Below are positions 53,121-62,206 of a stretch of DNA of 64,000 bases, one piece after another. Every line of letters begins with the position of its first letter. Position 1 is the stretch's first letter. The position numbers and the translations under genes were made by a program. Under the pieces are notes generated by a model. That model saw only the letters and a list, made by a program, of their open reading frames with translations. It was not told the origin of the DNA and ran no database searches. Source of the DNA: Paraburkholderia azotifigens (lineage in GTDB: Bacteria; Pseudomonadota; Gammaproteobacteria; Burkholderiales; Burkholderiaceae); contig NZ_VOQS01000003.1 in the NCBI RefSeq assembly GCF_007995085.1, forward strand, positions 558,001 to 622,000. The letters are read 5' to 3'.

Positions 53121-53405
53121 ATGTCTTCGCGTCATGACAGAAGCAATCCGTTCGAGCCCGCCGCCCACGAAGCACAGGATTCGAACAGCCCGCGGGAAAT
53201 CCCGGAGGCCGATCTGATGCGCGGCCTGCAACTCGCGTCTGACACCGTGCTGCGCCTCGCCACCCAGACGCATGCCGCCGTGTCGCGCGGCGACGCGGCG
53301 AGTGCGCAAGCGGCGCGCGCGTCGCTGGAAAAGCAGCTCGCGCTGACTACCCGGCTGATCGACGAGCTTCTGTTCGACGGCGAAGTCCGCCACACCACCC
53401 ATTGA
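53121..53405 (+). CDS. Hypothetical protein, 94 aa
   Basis: Not recognised. The first 45 residues are polar and probably disordered (SSRHDRSNPFEPAAHEAQDS), the rest forms a helical hairpin (DLMRGLQLASDTVLRLATQTHAAV, AAQAARASLEKQLALTTRLIDELLFDG). GGAG precedes ATG 53121 by 7 bases. It could be a small coiled-coil adaptor; context gives no hint. The 49-codon membrane gene follows 72 bp downstream. Confidence 0.6.
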   Translation: MSSRHDRSNPFEPAAHEAQDSNSPREIPEADLMRGLQLASDTVLRLATQTHAAVSRGDAASAQAARASLEKQLALTTRLIDELLFDGEVRHTTH

Positions 53406-53477
53406 CCCGCTGCTCACGCGACGGAACGAATCGAACGTAGCAACAGCAACTGCAGCGCCGGCTGACTGGAACTGGAA

Positions 53478-53627
53478 ATGAACGTCTTGACTGTACTTCT
53501 CTGCATCTGGGCAATGGTGGCACTGTGCGCGGTGCTGTTCATCCGCGGCGCGAGCCCGCGCGTCGAGCGTCCGACGAAGGCGAAGGCGCCGCAGGCGCGG
53601 CCGTCGCGCTATTCGATCGCCGAGTAA
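53478..53627 (+). CDS. 49-residue single-pass membrane protein
   Basis: A very short gene: ATG at 53478, stop TAA at 53625-53627. The product has one N-terminal membrane helix (VLTVLLCIWAMVALCAVLFIRG) and a basic, proline-containing cytoplasmic tail (PRVERPTKAKAPQARPSRYS). The coding pattern is good and the membrane helix is clear, though the ribosome site (CTGGAA) is weak. It may be a small subunit or regulator; no family recognised. Confidence 0.55.
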   Translation: MNVLTVLLCIWAMVALCAVLFIRGASPRVERPTKAKAPQARPSRYSIAE

Positions 53628-53774
53628 TTCCTGCCGATCCGGCGAGCGCGCCGTCCATCGACGGGTCAGCGCCCTCGCCGTCCAGCCGCCTCGCTCGCCG
53701 CGAGTCCGGCTTTTCCCGAAGTCTCTATCGCCCGATGCGCGCCGACCCGCGCGCTATCGCGCCCTTTTTACGCG

Positions 53775-55346
53775 TCAGCCCGTCGTCGCACGCAGCGACG
53801 GCAGCATTGCGCGTCCTTCCTGCGCCGCCGGCTCCGGCCAGCGCAGGCGCTCGACGGTAATCCGGCGGCGCGCCGCCTCGTCGGCGAACGCATCGAGCGC
53901 ATCGCGAATATCTCGGTCGATGAAATCGGCGCGCTCCGCGTCGATCAGCACCGTCGCGTGATCGGGAATCTGCGCGAGGCAGTGCGTGAGCATCGGCTTC
54001 GACAGAAACGTCGCGTCCTTGCGCAGCACCAGCAGATAGTGATCGTCGTGACGCGTCAGCGTGAACGTGCGCGACAGGTTCGCGCGCATCGCCAGCAGCG
54101 CGCTCGTCGCGATGCCGATGCCAATGCCGATCAGCAGATCCGTCGCGAGCACGCCCGCGATCGTCGCGACAAAGGGCACGAAGCGGTCGACGCCTTCGCG
54201 CGCCATCGCCGCGAACAATGCCGGCTTGGCGAGCTTGTAGCCCGTGTGGATCAGGATCGCTGCGAGACACGCGAGCGGAATCAGGTTCAGCACGGCCGTC
54301 AGCGCAAACACGCTCGCCAGCAGCAGCACGCCGTGAATCACGGCCGACATGCGCGTCTGCGCGCCCGCGTGCACGTTCGCCGAGCTGCGCACGATCACAG
54401 CCGTCAGCGGCAGGCCGCCGAGCACGGCCGCCACCATATTGCCGACGCCTTGCGCCTTCAGTTCGCGATCCGGCGACGCGCGGCGGCGCTTCGGGTCGAT
54501 CTGCTCGACGGCTTCGAGACTCAGCAGCGTTTCCAGACTCGCGACGACGGCGAGCGTCAGCGCGACGCGCCAGACGTCGGCATCGACGAGCTGCGTGAAG
54601 TCGGGCATCGAGATCGCGCCCGCCAATGCCGCGAACGAATCCAGCGACACCAGCGACACGCGATGCTCCGCACGCAACGCAAGCGCGGGCGCGAGCATAT
54701 CGAGCGCGAGCGTCGCGCCGATGCCGAGCGCGACGGCCGCGAGCGGCCCCGGCAGCATCCGCACGATCGCGTAGCGCTTCGCGCGCGGCGTCTCCCACGC
54801 AAACAGCATCGCGACCGATACGACACACAGCACGACCGAGACGATCGAGATAGCGCCGAACGGCGTCGCCAATGTACCTGCGTGCGCAACACTGGCATCG
54901 GCCACGCTCGCGAGGCCCGTGCCGAGCGGAATCTGCTTGACGATCAGCATGATGCCGATCGAAGCCAGCATCCCCTTGATGACCGCGACGGGCACGAAGC
55001 TCGCGAGCCGTCCCGCGCGCAGCAGACCGAAACCGATCTGCAGCGCGCCCGCGATCAGCACCGCGGCGAGAAACGCGGAGAAGCTGCCGAGCGACGCGAT
55101 CGCCGACACGACGATCACGACGAGACCGGCTGCCGGTCCGCTCACGCTCAGATGCGAGCCGCTCAGCAGCGCGACGACCAGTCCGCCGACGATGCCGGAC
55201 ACGAGCCCGGCAAACGGCTCGACGCCGGACGCAGTGGCGATGCCGAGACACAGCGGCAGCGCGACGAGAAACACGACGATGCCCGCGAAGACATCGCTGC
55301 GCAGGTTCGAAAGACGGGAAACGGGTGGAGTGTGCATGGTATCCAT
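53775..55346 (-). CDS. SulP-family anion transporter with STAS domain
   Basis: A 523-residue SulP (SLC26-type) inner-membrane transporter with about 12-14 helices, followed by a C-terminal STAS domain (residues about 430-505, VLIDAERADFIDRDIRDALDAF). Family marks are DVFAGIVVFLVALPLCLGIATASGVEPFAGLVSGIVGG near the N-terminus, SGPAAGLVVIVVSAI, and TVILRSSANVHAGAQTR-type sequence (VIVRSSANVHAGAQTRMSAVIHG). It lies upstream-adjacent to beta-carbonic anhydrase on the same strand, 83 bp after it. That pairing is typical of bicarbonate transporters (BicA-like/SulP-CA), so bicarbonate is the likely substrate. The start choice (55346 or 55337) is uncertain. Confidence 0.9.
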   Translation of the reverse strand: MDTMHTPPVSRLSNLRSDVFAGIVVFLVALPLCLGIATASGVEPFAGLVSGIVGGLVVALLSGSHLSVSGPAAGLVVIVVSAIASLGSFSAFLAAVLIAGALQIGFGLLRAGRLASFVPVAVIKGMLASIGIMLIVKQIPLGTGLASVADASVAHAGTLATPFGAISIVSVVLCVVSVAMLFAWETPRAKRYAIVRMLPGPLAAVALGIGATLALDMLAPALALRAEHRVSLVSLDSFAALAGAISMPDFTQLVDADVWRVALTLAVVASLETLLSLEAVEQIDPKRRRASPDRELKAQGVGNMVAAVLGGLPLTAVIVRSSANVHAGAQTRMSAVIHGVLLLASVFALTAVLNLIPLACLAAILIHTGYKLAKPALFAAMAREGVDRFVPFVATIAGVLATDLLIGIGIGIATSALLAMRANLSRTFTLTRHDDHYLLVLRKDATFLSKPMLTHCLAQIPDHATVLIDAERADFIDRDIRDALDAFADEAARRRITVERLRWPEPAAQEGRAMLPSLRATTG

Positions 55347-55429
55347 GAGGTCGAGTTGAGCCCTGCCGCGCGGCGAGATGCGCCGGCGGCTCGTGGTTCG
55401 CAGATTGAAAAGGAAGTGCTGAAACGTCG

Positions 55430-56074
55430 CTAGGCGGCGTCGCGAACGGTGTGGGTTTCCGTGTGCGATTCGGCGATCTCGCGCGCTTCTTCCATATCGG
55501 TGAGTTGCGTCAGCAGCCCTTCGCGCAGCCCGAAAATCCAGCCGTGAATCTGCGGCGGACGCGGCGCGCGGCGCACGATGGGCGACTCGCGCAACAGGCG
55601 CACCTGCTCGATCACATTCAACTCCGCGAAACGGTCGACACGCGCGTCGAAATCCGCAATCGCAAGCAGTTCGTCGCGATGCCGTCCGGCCAGATCGCGC
55701 AGCCCGGCGATGCGGCGGTTCACGACGGGCAGCGCATCCGAAGGCGGCGACAGCGCGGCGCGCACGCCGCCGCAATGATGATGTCCGCAGATCACGACGT
55801 GTTCGACCTTCAGCGCATGCACCGCGTATTCGATCACGCTCGATGCGTTGCCGTCGTCGGACGTGTAGAGGTTCGCGATGTTGCGATGGACGAACAACTC
55901 GCCCGGTTGCGCATTGGTGATGCGCTCGGCGGGCACGCGGCTATCGGAGCAACCGATCCACAGAATGCGCGGCTGCTGCCCGCGCGCGAGATCCGTGAAG
56001 AACTCGGGCTCCCGCGCAGAGACTTCCTGCGACCAGGCCAGATTGGACAGCAATAGGCGTTTTGGATGATTCAT
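55430..56074 (-). CDS. can: Beta-class carbonic anhydrase
   Basis: A 214-residue zinc enzyme interconverting CO2 and bicarbonate. Zinc ligands are Cys42, His98 and Cys101 with the Asp44-Arg46 dyad (CSDSR at 42-46; GHHHCGG at 97-103). The flanking blocks FVHRNIANLYTSDDGNASSVIEYAVHALKVEHVVICG and IHGWIFGLREGLLTQL are typical for the E. coli Can type. GGAG precedes ATG. It precedes the SulP gene in the same direction and probably supplies bicarbonate handling with it. Start ATG 56074 gives the usual N-terminus. Confidence 0.95.
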   Translation of the reverse strand: MNHPKRLLLSNLAWSQEVSAREPEFFTDLARGQQPRILWIGCSDSRVPAERITNAQPGELFVHRNIANLYTSDDGNASSVIEYAVHALKVEHVVICGHHHCGGVRAALSPPSDALPVVNRRIAGLRDLAGRHRDELLAIADFDARVDRFAELNVIEQVRLLRESPIVRRAPRPPQIHGWIFGLREGLLTQLTDMEEAREIAESHTETHTVRDAA

Positions 56075-56361
56075 CGATCGTGCTCCTGCCGGGTTCTGAA
56101 GTGAACGGAGTCTGCCCATCGCGGACAAACGCGATGGTGTTTACGAAAAGCTTACGGCAAGAAGGTTCCGAAAAAAATCGATAAAAATCATTTGATGCCG
56201 ACTGCATCCAATGCCCGGAAAGCGTGCATTCATGCGGCTCTCCGGGCATTTATGTCATTTGCGTGATCGGCTGCACCGTGATGAAGCGATGCGTTCGGGA
56301 AGTGGATGAACAGGGATCGATGTTTGTCACGCGTGTCATGTTTGAGCGCGTGTGCGGACAG

Positions 56362-56387
56362 GATGGATCGCATGCATGCGATCCATC
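56362..56387. repeat. 26-bp perfect palindrome
   Basis: GATGGATCGCATG is followed directly by its reverse complement (56362-56374/56375-56387). It lies 11 bp past the DUF427 stop on the minus strand. No T-run follows, so it may be a processing or protein-binding site, or a rho-dependent end. Confidence 0.8.
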
Positions 56388-56397
56388 GTTCATTCGA

Positions 56398-56775
56398 CTA
56401 CTTCGCGCTGACCTCGATGGCGTCCACGCGGTCGCGATAGAACGCGACATGCTCCCTGATCGATGCAACGGCATCGTAAGGGCTTTCGTAGCTCCACACC
56501 GCATTCACGGAACGTTCGCCGCCGGCGGGGATGCTGTAGTAGCTGCACTCGCCCTTGTACGGGCAATAGGTCGAATGATCGGTGCGTTCGAGCAGCGACA
56601 TGTCCACGTCCTTGCGCGGAACGTAGAGCACTTCCGGATACGACGCCTCATGGAAGGACAGCGCATCGGTGCTGTCGGCGATCTTGTGACCGGCAACGGA
56701 CACGACAACGCGCGATCCGCTTTTCGAAATCGTGATGGGATGTTCGGGACCGGGAATCTTCACTGTCTTGTGCAT
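56398..56775 (-). CDS. DUF427 protein
   Basis: A 125-residue DUF427 family protein of unknown activity. Its pattern HKTVKIPGPEHPITISKSGSRVVVSVAGHKIADSTDAL, SYPEVLYVPRKDVDMSLLERTDHSTYCPYKGECSYYSI and AVWSYESPYDAVASIREHVAFY is the standard family sequence. The STYCPYKGECSYY segment holds two conserved cysteines. AAGGA precedes ATG 56775. Monocistronic. Confidence 0.9.
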   Translation of the reverse strand: MHKTVKIPGPEHPITISKSGSRVVVSVAGHKIADSTDALSFHEASYPEVLYVPRKDVDMSLLERTDHSTYCPYKGECSYYSIPAGGERSVNAVWSYESPYDAVASIREHVAFYRDRVDAIEVSAK

Positions 56776-57302
56776 GGGATCGTGTCCTTGCGATGGAAAC
56801 AGGTGGCGGGCGGGATGGCGGTCAAGGTGCGAAGTACCGTCCGAGTATGGACGCGCGCCTTGCGATGTCAAGGCAAGACCCTGCCTCGCGTAACGGCTAT
56901 CCGGCGCTTTCCGACGCGGATCATGTGCATATGCATCGCTGAAGACCTTTATGCAGCAAGCCATTGGCGTTCATCGGGCATTTCCGATACGCCATTGTTT
57001 GAATTAGATAAATTGAGTGTTCATTTAGCTGGCATTTATCTGCCCTTGGCAAGCCGCTACGATGCACGCCATGCGACCGGTCGTCCGTGCCGGCCGCGAA
57101 AGCCAATTGCCACGCTGCGAGACAGCGTGAAACCGCTCAGATCGTTCGCTGTCATGGCGCAACGACGCGCGGCGCATGCGTTTTCGCCCGCACGCAAGCG
57201 GCCGCGATTGCGGCTGCCAAAGCGTTCATCACAAGCAGACCGTAAGGTTCTGCGTAGCCGGATGAGTCGCTTCGACGGGCCATGATTTAACGAGGAGTCG
57301 AC
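56776..57302. other. Intergenic, no gene recognised
   Basis: About 530 bases between the divergent DUF427 and DUF3331 genes. Open frames here have no native character or ribosome site. An AT-rich stretch at 56990-57040 may contain promoters for both genes. Confidence 0.4.
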
Positions 57303-57872
57303 GTGAGCAGGATTGGAACTGCAACTGGCACAACGGCTGAACCCCGGCCTCGCGCCCACGCAAACCGGCGCGCGAGCGGCGAGCCCGAACTGCGCCGCAA
57401 GGAAACGCTGTACGCCGACGTGCGGTCCGATCACGCCGGCGGCGCGGCGCCCGCGCTACGCGATCCATGGGCCACGACCATTTCGCGGCTCGGCAAAGCA
57501 CCCGCGCAAGACATCAAGCTCGGGCCTTCTGACAAATGCGATCAGGGCGCATGCGCTGCGCGCGCCGCGCGCCGCACGGCAACGGCCGAGCGCAAGCAGG
57601 CGGCTGAGAGCGAACACAGCGGCGCGGTCATTACGTTCGTCGAGCGCTTCGGCGCCAAGTCGATTTCGATCACATGGCGCGATTCGACGGCGGGCCGCTA
57701 TACCGAGCAACTGTGGGTGCGCCGCATCGCGCGTTCGCGCGGCGTATGCGCGCTGACGGGCGCGGACATCGTGCGCGGCGATGCCGTGTACGGTCCGTTC
57801 AGCCGTCCGTCGAGCCGCCCGCGCAACATGTCGCAGATGATTCTCGCCGAGTTGCTCGACGACCTCGAATGA
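57303..57872 (+). CDS. DUF3331 protein
   Basis: A 189-residue protein of the Burkholderia-restricted DUF3331 family. The conserved C-terminal domain is VITFVERFGAKSISITWRDSTAGRYTEQLWVRRIARSRGVCALTGADIVRGDAVYGP. The first 100 residues are Arg/Ala-rich and likely disordered. GTG start with GAGGAG 5 bases upstream. The basic composition suggests nucleic-acid binding, but the family's function is unknown. Confidence 0.82.
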   Translation: MSRIGTATGTTAEPRPRAHANRRASGEPELRRKETLYADVRSDHAGGAAPALRDPWATTISRLGKAPAQDIKLGPSDKCDQGACAARAARRTATAERKQAAESEHSGAVITFVERFGAKSISITWRDSTAGRYTEQLWVRRIARSRGVCALTGADIVRGDAVYGPFSRPSSRPRNMSQMILAELLDDLE

Positions 57873-57975
57873 GCGTTCGCACGCGAACGCGCTACACTTC
57901 GGACGCGCACGGCTAGCGTGCGCCGCGCCGCCCTCGCCACCGTGCCAGGGCGGCGCTTCAGTCTGGAGACCGCTC

Positions 57976-58986
57976 ATGGCTTCGCAAGCCGATATCGCGC
58001 GCACCGCGCCTGTCACGCTGCACTCCGCCTCGTCGGCAACCGTCGACGGCAGCGCGAGCACGAGCGCGATGGACCGCTTCGGCTCGATCAACGTGTTCGT
58101 CCGCGCAGCCGAAACCCGCAGCTTTGCGGAAGCCGGCCGCCAGCTCGGCATCTCCGCTTCCGCCGTCGGCAAGGCCATTTCCAGGCTGGAAACGCGGCTC
58201 GGCGCGCGGCTCTTTCATCGCAGCACACGCAGCATCACGCTCACACCCGAAGGCGCGCTGTTCCTCACGCGCTGTCAACGCATCGTCGAAGAAATCGAAG
58301 CCGCCGAAAGCGAGCTCGCGCTCGCGCATGCCGCGCCGCGCGGCAAACTGCGCGTGAGCATGCCGATGGTCGCGACGCTCGTGATGCCCGTGGTCGGCGA
58401 GTTCATGAAGGCGTATCCGGAGATCACGCTGGACATCGACTTCAGCGACCGGATCGTCGATGTGATCGAAGAAGGCTTCGATGTGGTGATGCGCACGGGC
58501 GACGTCAACGACTCGCAGCTGATCACGCGCATCATGGGCACGTATGTGCATCTGATCGTGGCGTCGCCGGCGTATCTCGCGAAACATCCGCCCCTCGCGG
58601 CGCCCGAAGCGCTCGTTCATCACGCGTGTCTTCAGCATCGATTTCCGACCACGGGCAAGCTGCGCCGCTGGCCGCTCGAACGCGACGGCGAATCGCTGGA
58701 TATCGAGTTGCCGTCGACTGCCATCGCCACAGCCGTCGAACCGCTGATCGCGATGGCCGGGCAAGGTCTCGGCCTTGCCTGCGTGCCCGACTTCACCGTG
58801 CGCAAGCAGATCGCGGACGGCACGCTCGTCGCCGTTCTGCGCGAATACTCCGGCGCGCTCAGCGTCTTTCGCGCGCTGTGGCCTTCGGGCGGAAAGCTGA
58901 CGCCGAAAGTGCGGGCCTTCGTCGACTTCATGAGCGTCCATCTCTTTCCCGCCGACGCGGCCGACACCCGCGTGCAAGAAGGCTGA
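57976..58986 (+). CDS. LysR-family transcriptional regulator
   Basis: A 336-residue LysR-type regulator. The winged helix-turn-helix is at about residues 34-92 (SINVFVRAAETRSFAEAGRQLGISASAVGKAISRLETRLGARLFHRSTR). The co-inducer domain covers 120-325 (GKLRVSMPMVATLVMPVVGEFMKAYPEITLDIDFSD, GQGLGLACVPDFTVRKQIADGTLV). It belongs to the CrgA/PecT-like group. The start at 57976 has GGAGAC upstream; ATG 58069 (MDRFGSI) would give the usual LysR length and is possible. Divergent or following genes do not show the target; the YbaK-like gene downstream could be unrelated. Confidence 0.9.
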   Translation: MASQADIARTAPVTLHSASSATVDGSASTSAMDRFGSINVFVRAAETRSFAEAGRQLGISASAVGKAISRLETRLGARLFHRSTRSITLTPEGALFLTRCQRIVEEIEAAESELALAHAAPRGKLRVSMPMVATLVMPVVGEFMKAYPEITLDIDFSDRIVDVIEEGFDVVMRTGDVNDSQLITRIMGTYVHLIVASPAYLAKHPPLAAPEALVHHACLQHRFPTTGKLRRWPLERDGESLDIELPSTAIATAVEPLIAMAGQGLGLACVPDFTVRKQIADGTLVAVLREYSGALSVFRALWPSGGKLTPKVRAFVDFMSVHLFPADAADTRVQEG

Positions 58987-59063
58987 GAGACCGCTCAACG
59001 AGCGTTCAATGACCGTACAATATGTGCGCGCCGCTATCGTCCGCTCACTGCTCACAGGTCATC

Positions 59064-59618
59064 ATGCTTTCGCACGAACCGCTACAGACGCTCGACATCA
59101 TCGCGCCCGATCGCATCGGCGCCCATCTTCCCGCACACGTCGCATCGTCGATCGAAGGCCGCGACATCGTCGTGTTCTCCGTCACCGACGATGCGTCGGA
59201 CACCGCCGACTTCAGCGCACGCTACGGCTTCCCGATGGAAGACTGCGCGAACACGATCGTAGTCCGCTACAGGAAGGACGGCGGCGAACATCTCGCCGCG
59301 ATCGTGACACTCGGTTCGCTGCGCCTCGACGTCAACGGCGCGGTGAAAGCCGTGCTCGGCGCGAAGCGCATTTCGTTTGCGCAGCGCGAGATCGCGACCG
59401 AACAAAGCGCGATGGAATTCGGCGGCATCACGGCGTTCGGTCTGCCCGCGAACTGGCGCGTGCTCGTCGATACCGCCGTGATGGAGCGTCAGCAAGTCGT
59501 GATGGGCGCAGGCATCCGCAAAGCGAAACTGTTGCTCGCGCCGTCCGCGCTCGCGCAACTCGACACCGTCGAAGTCGCGCAATTGACGTTGCCGCCCGGC
59601 GAGCCCGACGCGGCCTGA
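59064..59618 (+). CDS. YbaK-domain aminoacyl-tRNA deacylase
   Basis: A 184-residue protein with a YbaK/ProX-type editing domain, which hydrolyses misacylated tRNAs (for example Cys-tRNAPro). Family elements are CANTIVVRYRKDGGEHLAAIVTLGSLRLDVNGAVKAVLGAKRISFA and MEFGGITAFGLPANWRVLVDTAVM, with the conserved lysine of the substrate pocket in the AVLGAKR segment. Start ATG 59064. It converges with wrbA. Confidence 0.85.
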   Translation: MLSHEPLQTLDIIAPDRIGAHLPAHVASSIEGRDIVVFSVTDDASDTADFSARYGFPMEDCANTIVVRYRKDGGEHLAAIVTLGSLRLDVNGAVKAVLGAKRISFAQREIATEQSAMEFGGITAFGLPANWRVLVDTAVMERQQVVMGAGIRKAKLLLAPSALAQLDTVEVAQLTLPPGEPDAA

Positions 59619-59638
59619 GCACGCCCCGGGCAAGACGC

Positions 59639-60238
59639 TCAGCCAAACAGCTTCGCCGCCGTCTTCGCGACCAGTTCGCCCTGATGCCGCGCACCTTCCA
59701 GATCGATGGCGCTCGGCTGACGCGAGCCGTCGGCCGCTGCGATCGTCGTTGCGCCATACGGCGCGCCGCCGACGATCTCCGTCATGTTCATCATCCCCTG
59801 ATGGCTGTACGGCAAACCCACGATGATCAGACCGAGATGCATCAGGTTCGTGATGATCGAGAACAGCGTGGTCTCCTGTCCGCCGTGCTGCGTTCCCGTC
59901 GATGCGAACGCCGCGCCGACCTTGCCGTTCAGCGCGCCGCGCATCCATAGTCCGCCCGTCTGATCGAGAAACGCAGCCATCTGCGACGACATGCGTCCAT
60001 AACGCGTGCCCGTGCCGACGACGATCGCATCGTATTGCTCGAGATCGGCGACGGCAGCAACGGGCGCCTGCTGATCGAGCTTGAAATTCGCCTTCTTCGC
60101 GATCTCTTCGGGCACGGTCTCCGGCACGCGTTTGATGTCGACCTGCGCACCCGCGCCGCGCGCGCCTTCCGCGATGGCTTGCGCCATCGTTTCGATGTGA
60201 CCGTACGACGAGTAGTAGAGAACGAGAACCTTGGCCAT
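59639..60238 (-). CDS. wrbA: NAD(P)H:quinone oxidoreductase WrbA
   Basis: A 199-residue flavodoxin-like FMN enzyme that reduces quinones by two electrons, protecting against redox stress. The FMN phosphate loop is [18 protein letters not shown] (residues 8-25); further blocks are [72 protein letters not shown] and [17 protein letters not shown] precedes ATG 60238. Length is the usual one for WrbA. Confidence 0.96.
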   Translation of the reverse strand: MAKVLVLYYSSYGHIETMAQAIAEGARGAGAQVDIKRVPETVPEEIAKKANFKLDQQAPVAAVADLEQYDAIVVGTGTRYGRMSSQMAAFLDQTGGLWMRGALNGKVGAAFASTGTQHGGQETTLFSIITNLMHLGLIIVGLPYSHQGMMNMTEIVGGAPYGATTIAAADGSRQPSAIDLEGARHQGELVAKTAAKLFG

Positions 60239-60518
60239 GGCGATCTCCTGTCAAGAATGCGAAGCCCGCGTGCTTCGCGTTGAGAAGGCGGCATCGATTG
60301 CCGTCTCGCCTACGATACTCCCGGCACGTCGCCCACGTCAGCGCAACACCCATGCGGATGCATGCATCACATCGTGCGCGCCACAACCCGCGCGGAACGC
60401 GCCACAAGCTTTACGCACCGTTACACAAGCGACATCGCCGTTGCACCTGCCCGCACGCGCGGCCCCTAGAATGCCCTCGACCGATTCACCCGCTCATCGA
60501 TTCACTGAAGGAGAACAC

Positions 60519-61094
60519 ATGATCCGTTTGCCCATCGCTTCCATCGTCTGTGCATCCACGACCAGTCTGTTGCTGTTCGCATCGGCGGTGAACGCGCAAA
60601 CCACGCAACCGGCACAACCGGCGAAAGCCGCGCAGCCCGCCGAAACCGTGCGGCTGCACGCTGCCGACCAGACCTTCATCAACGAGGGCACGCAAGCCGT
60701 CGCCACGCAGCGCGATGCCGCCCGCATCGCGACATCGCGCTCGACGGACCGTGCAGTAAAGGCATTCGCCGAAAAGGTCGCCGCCGACAATCTCCAGATC
60801 GCCGACGCGCTCCGCGCAGCCAGCCCGCGCGGTGTCGACGTGCCGCACAACAACCCGGACACGGCGACGCTCGACAGCATCAAGAATCTGCGCGGCGCGG
60901 AATTCGACAAGGCGTATATCGAACAGATCGCGCTGGGCGGCGAGCAGAAAACGCTGTCGGCATTCCAGGCGGAAATCGCGTCGGGTCGCAACGAGCAGCT
61001 GAAGGACGCCGCCCGCAAGGCGCTGCCGACCATTCAGGCACAATACGCGTCCGCACAGGAGCTTGCAAAGCGCAAGCATCTCGCTGCGCAGTAA
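60519..61094 (+). CDS. DUF4142 periplasmic protein
   Basis: A 191-residue secreted protein of the DUF4142 family, ferritin-like four-helix proteins of unknown role. The signal peptide (PIASIVCASTTSLLLFASAV) is followed by an Ala/Gln-rich linker and the domain: DQTFINEGTQAVATQRDAARIATSRSTDRAVKAFAEKVAADN, GAEFDKAYIEQIALGGEQKTLSAFQAEIASGRNEQLKDAARKALPTIQ. AAGGAGA precedes ATG 60519. A terminator follows. Confidence 0.88.
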   Translation: MIRLPIASIVCASTTSLLLFASAVNAQTTQPAQPAKAAQPAETVRLHAADQTFINEGTQAVATQRDAARIATSRSTDRAVKAFAEKVAADNLQIADALRAASPRGVDVPHNNPDTATLDSIKNLRGAEFDKAYIEQIALGGEQKTLSAFQAEIASGRNEQLKDAARKALPTIQAQYASAQELAKRKHLAAQ

Positions 61095-61122
61095 AGCCCT
61101 TCGCAAGAACTCGCATTGCATG

Positions 61123-61155
61123 AAGCGCATCGCGGCATTCCGCGATGCGCTTTTT
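61123..61155 (+). terminator. Terminator after the DUF4142 gene
   Basis: Stem AAGCGCATCGCGG (61123-61135), loop CATT, CCGCGATGCGCTT (61140-61152), then Ts to 61155. It reaches the stop codon of the opposing MgtC-like gene. Confidence 0.88.
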
Positions 61156-61862
61156 CATTCGGGCGTCAGCTCCGCTTCCTTCGCCGACCAGCTGACGCTC
61201 GACACGCTCTTCTCCATGCTGAGCCGGCTCGCCATCAGTTCGAGTTTGGGCTGATCCTTCGGATGCATGCGCAAGGTCGCCGTCACCTGGATGCGCGGCG
61301 GATCGCCGTCGACGTCCTCGCTCGTCAGACTCTGAAACGACAGCGGTTGCGAATACATCGCGTTCGACAGCACCGTGCGGATGTGAATCTCGTCGTGCTC
61401 ACGGCACACCACCGTCAACACGTATTCGCGCACGAGGTCCGCGCTCGACACCGGCGTCGCGTTGATCGCGCGGCTCACTTCGCGCAGCACCGTGTTGGTT
61501 GCGAGCACGACGACGGTGCCCGCGAGCGCCGGTCCGTAATGTCCCGCGCCGCACAGTACGCCGACAGCCGCCGAGCACCACAGCGTCGCCGCCGTATTGA
61601 TGCCCTGGATCGAGCCCTTGTCGCGCATGATGACGCCGCCGCCGAGAAAACCGACGCCCGACACGACATACGCGGCGATCTGCGTGACGCCCGCGACGCC
61701 GTTGCCCGTCAGCATGCCCAGCGTGACAAACAGGCACGCGCCGCTCGCGACCAGCGTGATCGTGCGCAGCCCCGCCGTGCGCTGGCGCATCTGACGCTCG
61801 AGCCCGATCGCGACGCCGCACGCGAACGCGGCCAGCAACCTCCAGATGAAATCCGCTGACAT
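61155..61862 (-). CDS. MgtC/SapB family membrane protein
   Basis: A 235-residue inner-membrane protein. The MgtC domain holds the family marks GVAIGLERQMRQRTAGLRTITLVASGACLFVTLG, QIAAYVVSGVGFLGGGVIMRDKGSIQGINTAATLWCSAAVGVLCGAGHYGPALAGTVVVLATN, with the CGVAIGLERQ and RTITLVA blocks used for Mg-limited growth and virulence proteins. The C-terminal 90 residues form a cytoplasmic ACT-like domain. Start ATG 61862 fits the first helix; no strong ribosome site. Confidence 0.92.
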   Translation of the reverse strand: MSADFIWRLLAAFACGVAIGLERQMRQRTAGLRTITLVASGACLFVTLGMLTGNGVAGVTQIAAYVVSGVGFLGGGVIMRDKGSIQGINTAATLWCSAAVGVLCGAGHYGPALAGTVVVLATNTVLREVSRAINATPVSSADLVREYVLTVVCREHDEIHIRTVLSNAMYSQPLSFQSLTSEDVDGDPPRIQVTATLRMHPKDQPKLELMASRLSMEKSVSSVSWSAKEAELTPE

Positions 61863-62206
61863 GTCGTTTGAAAGATTGGGCGGGTTGAACGCCGGATCGA
61901 ATCCGGTTGGGAGCGATATCCTGAGGCCGCTGTATTTCACTGATGTGTTGCAGGAATATGTTGCGCGGCCAATCATTTCCCTCGTCGCCGCGTGACGCCG
62001 GACGCCCTCCCGATTACCCCCGACAGCGCCGCCGGCGCGCGAGACAACCTCACCGCTTTCCCTCCCCCCGACGGTCAGAGTTTCCGCGTGACTATTGTTC
62101 TTGAGTCAAGTTTCCCGATTTGCCAAACGTTTGCGGTATGCATATCAAGTTCGCCGGGAACCTGCCGAAAAACCGATACAGCGTCAACGACTTCTGGGAG
62201 CGGTTC

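Noticed and set aside
56224..57285. A 353-codon plus-strand frame across the DUF427 gene and its upstream gap
   Set aside because: It overlaps the DUF427 gene in antisense, has no recognisable domain or ribosome site, and its composition changes along the frame.
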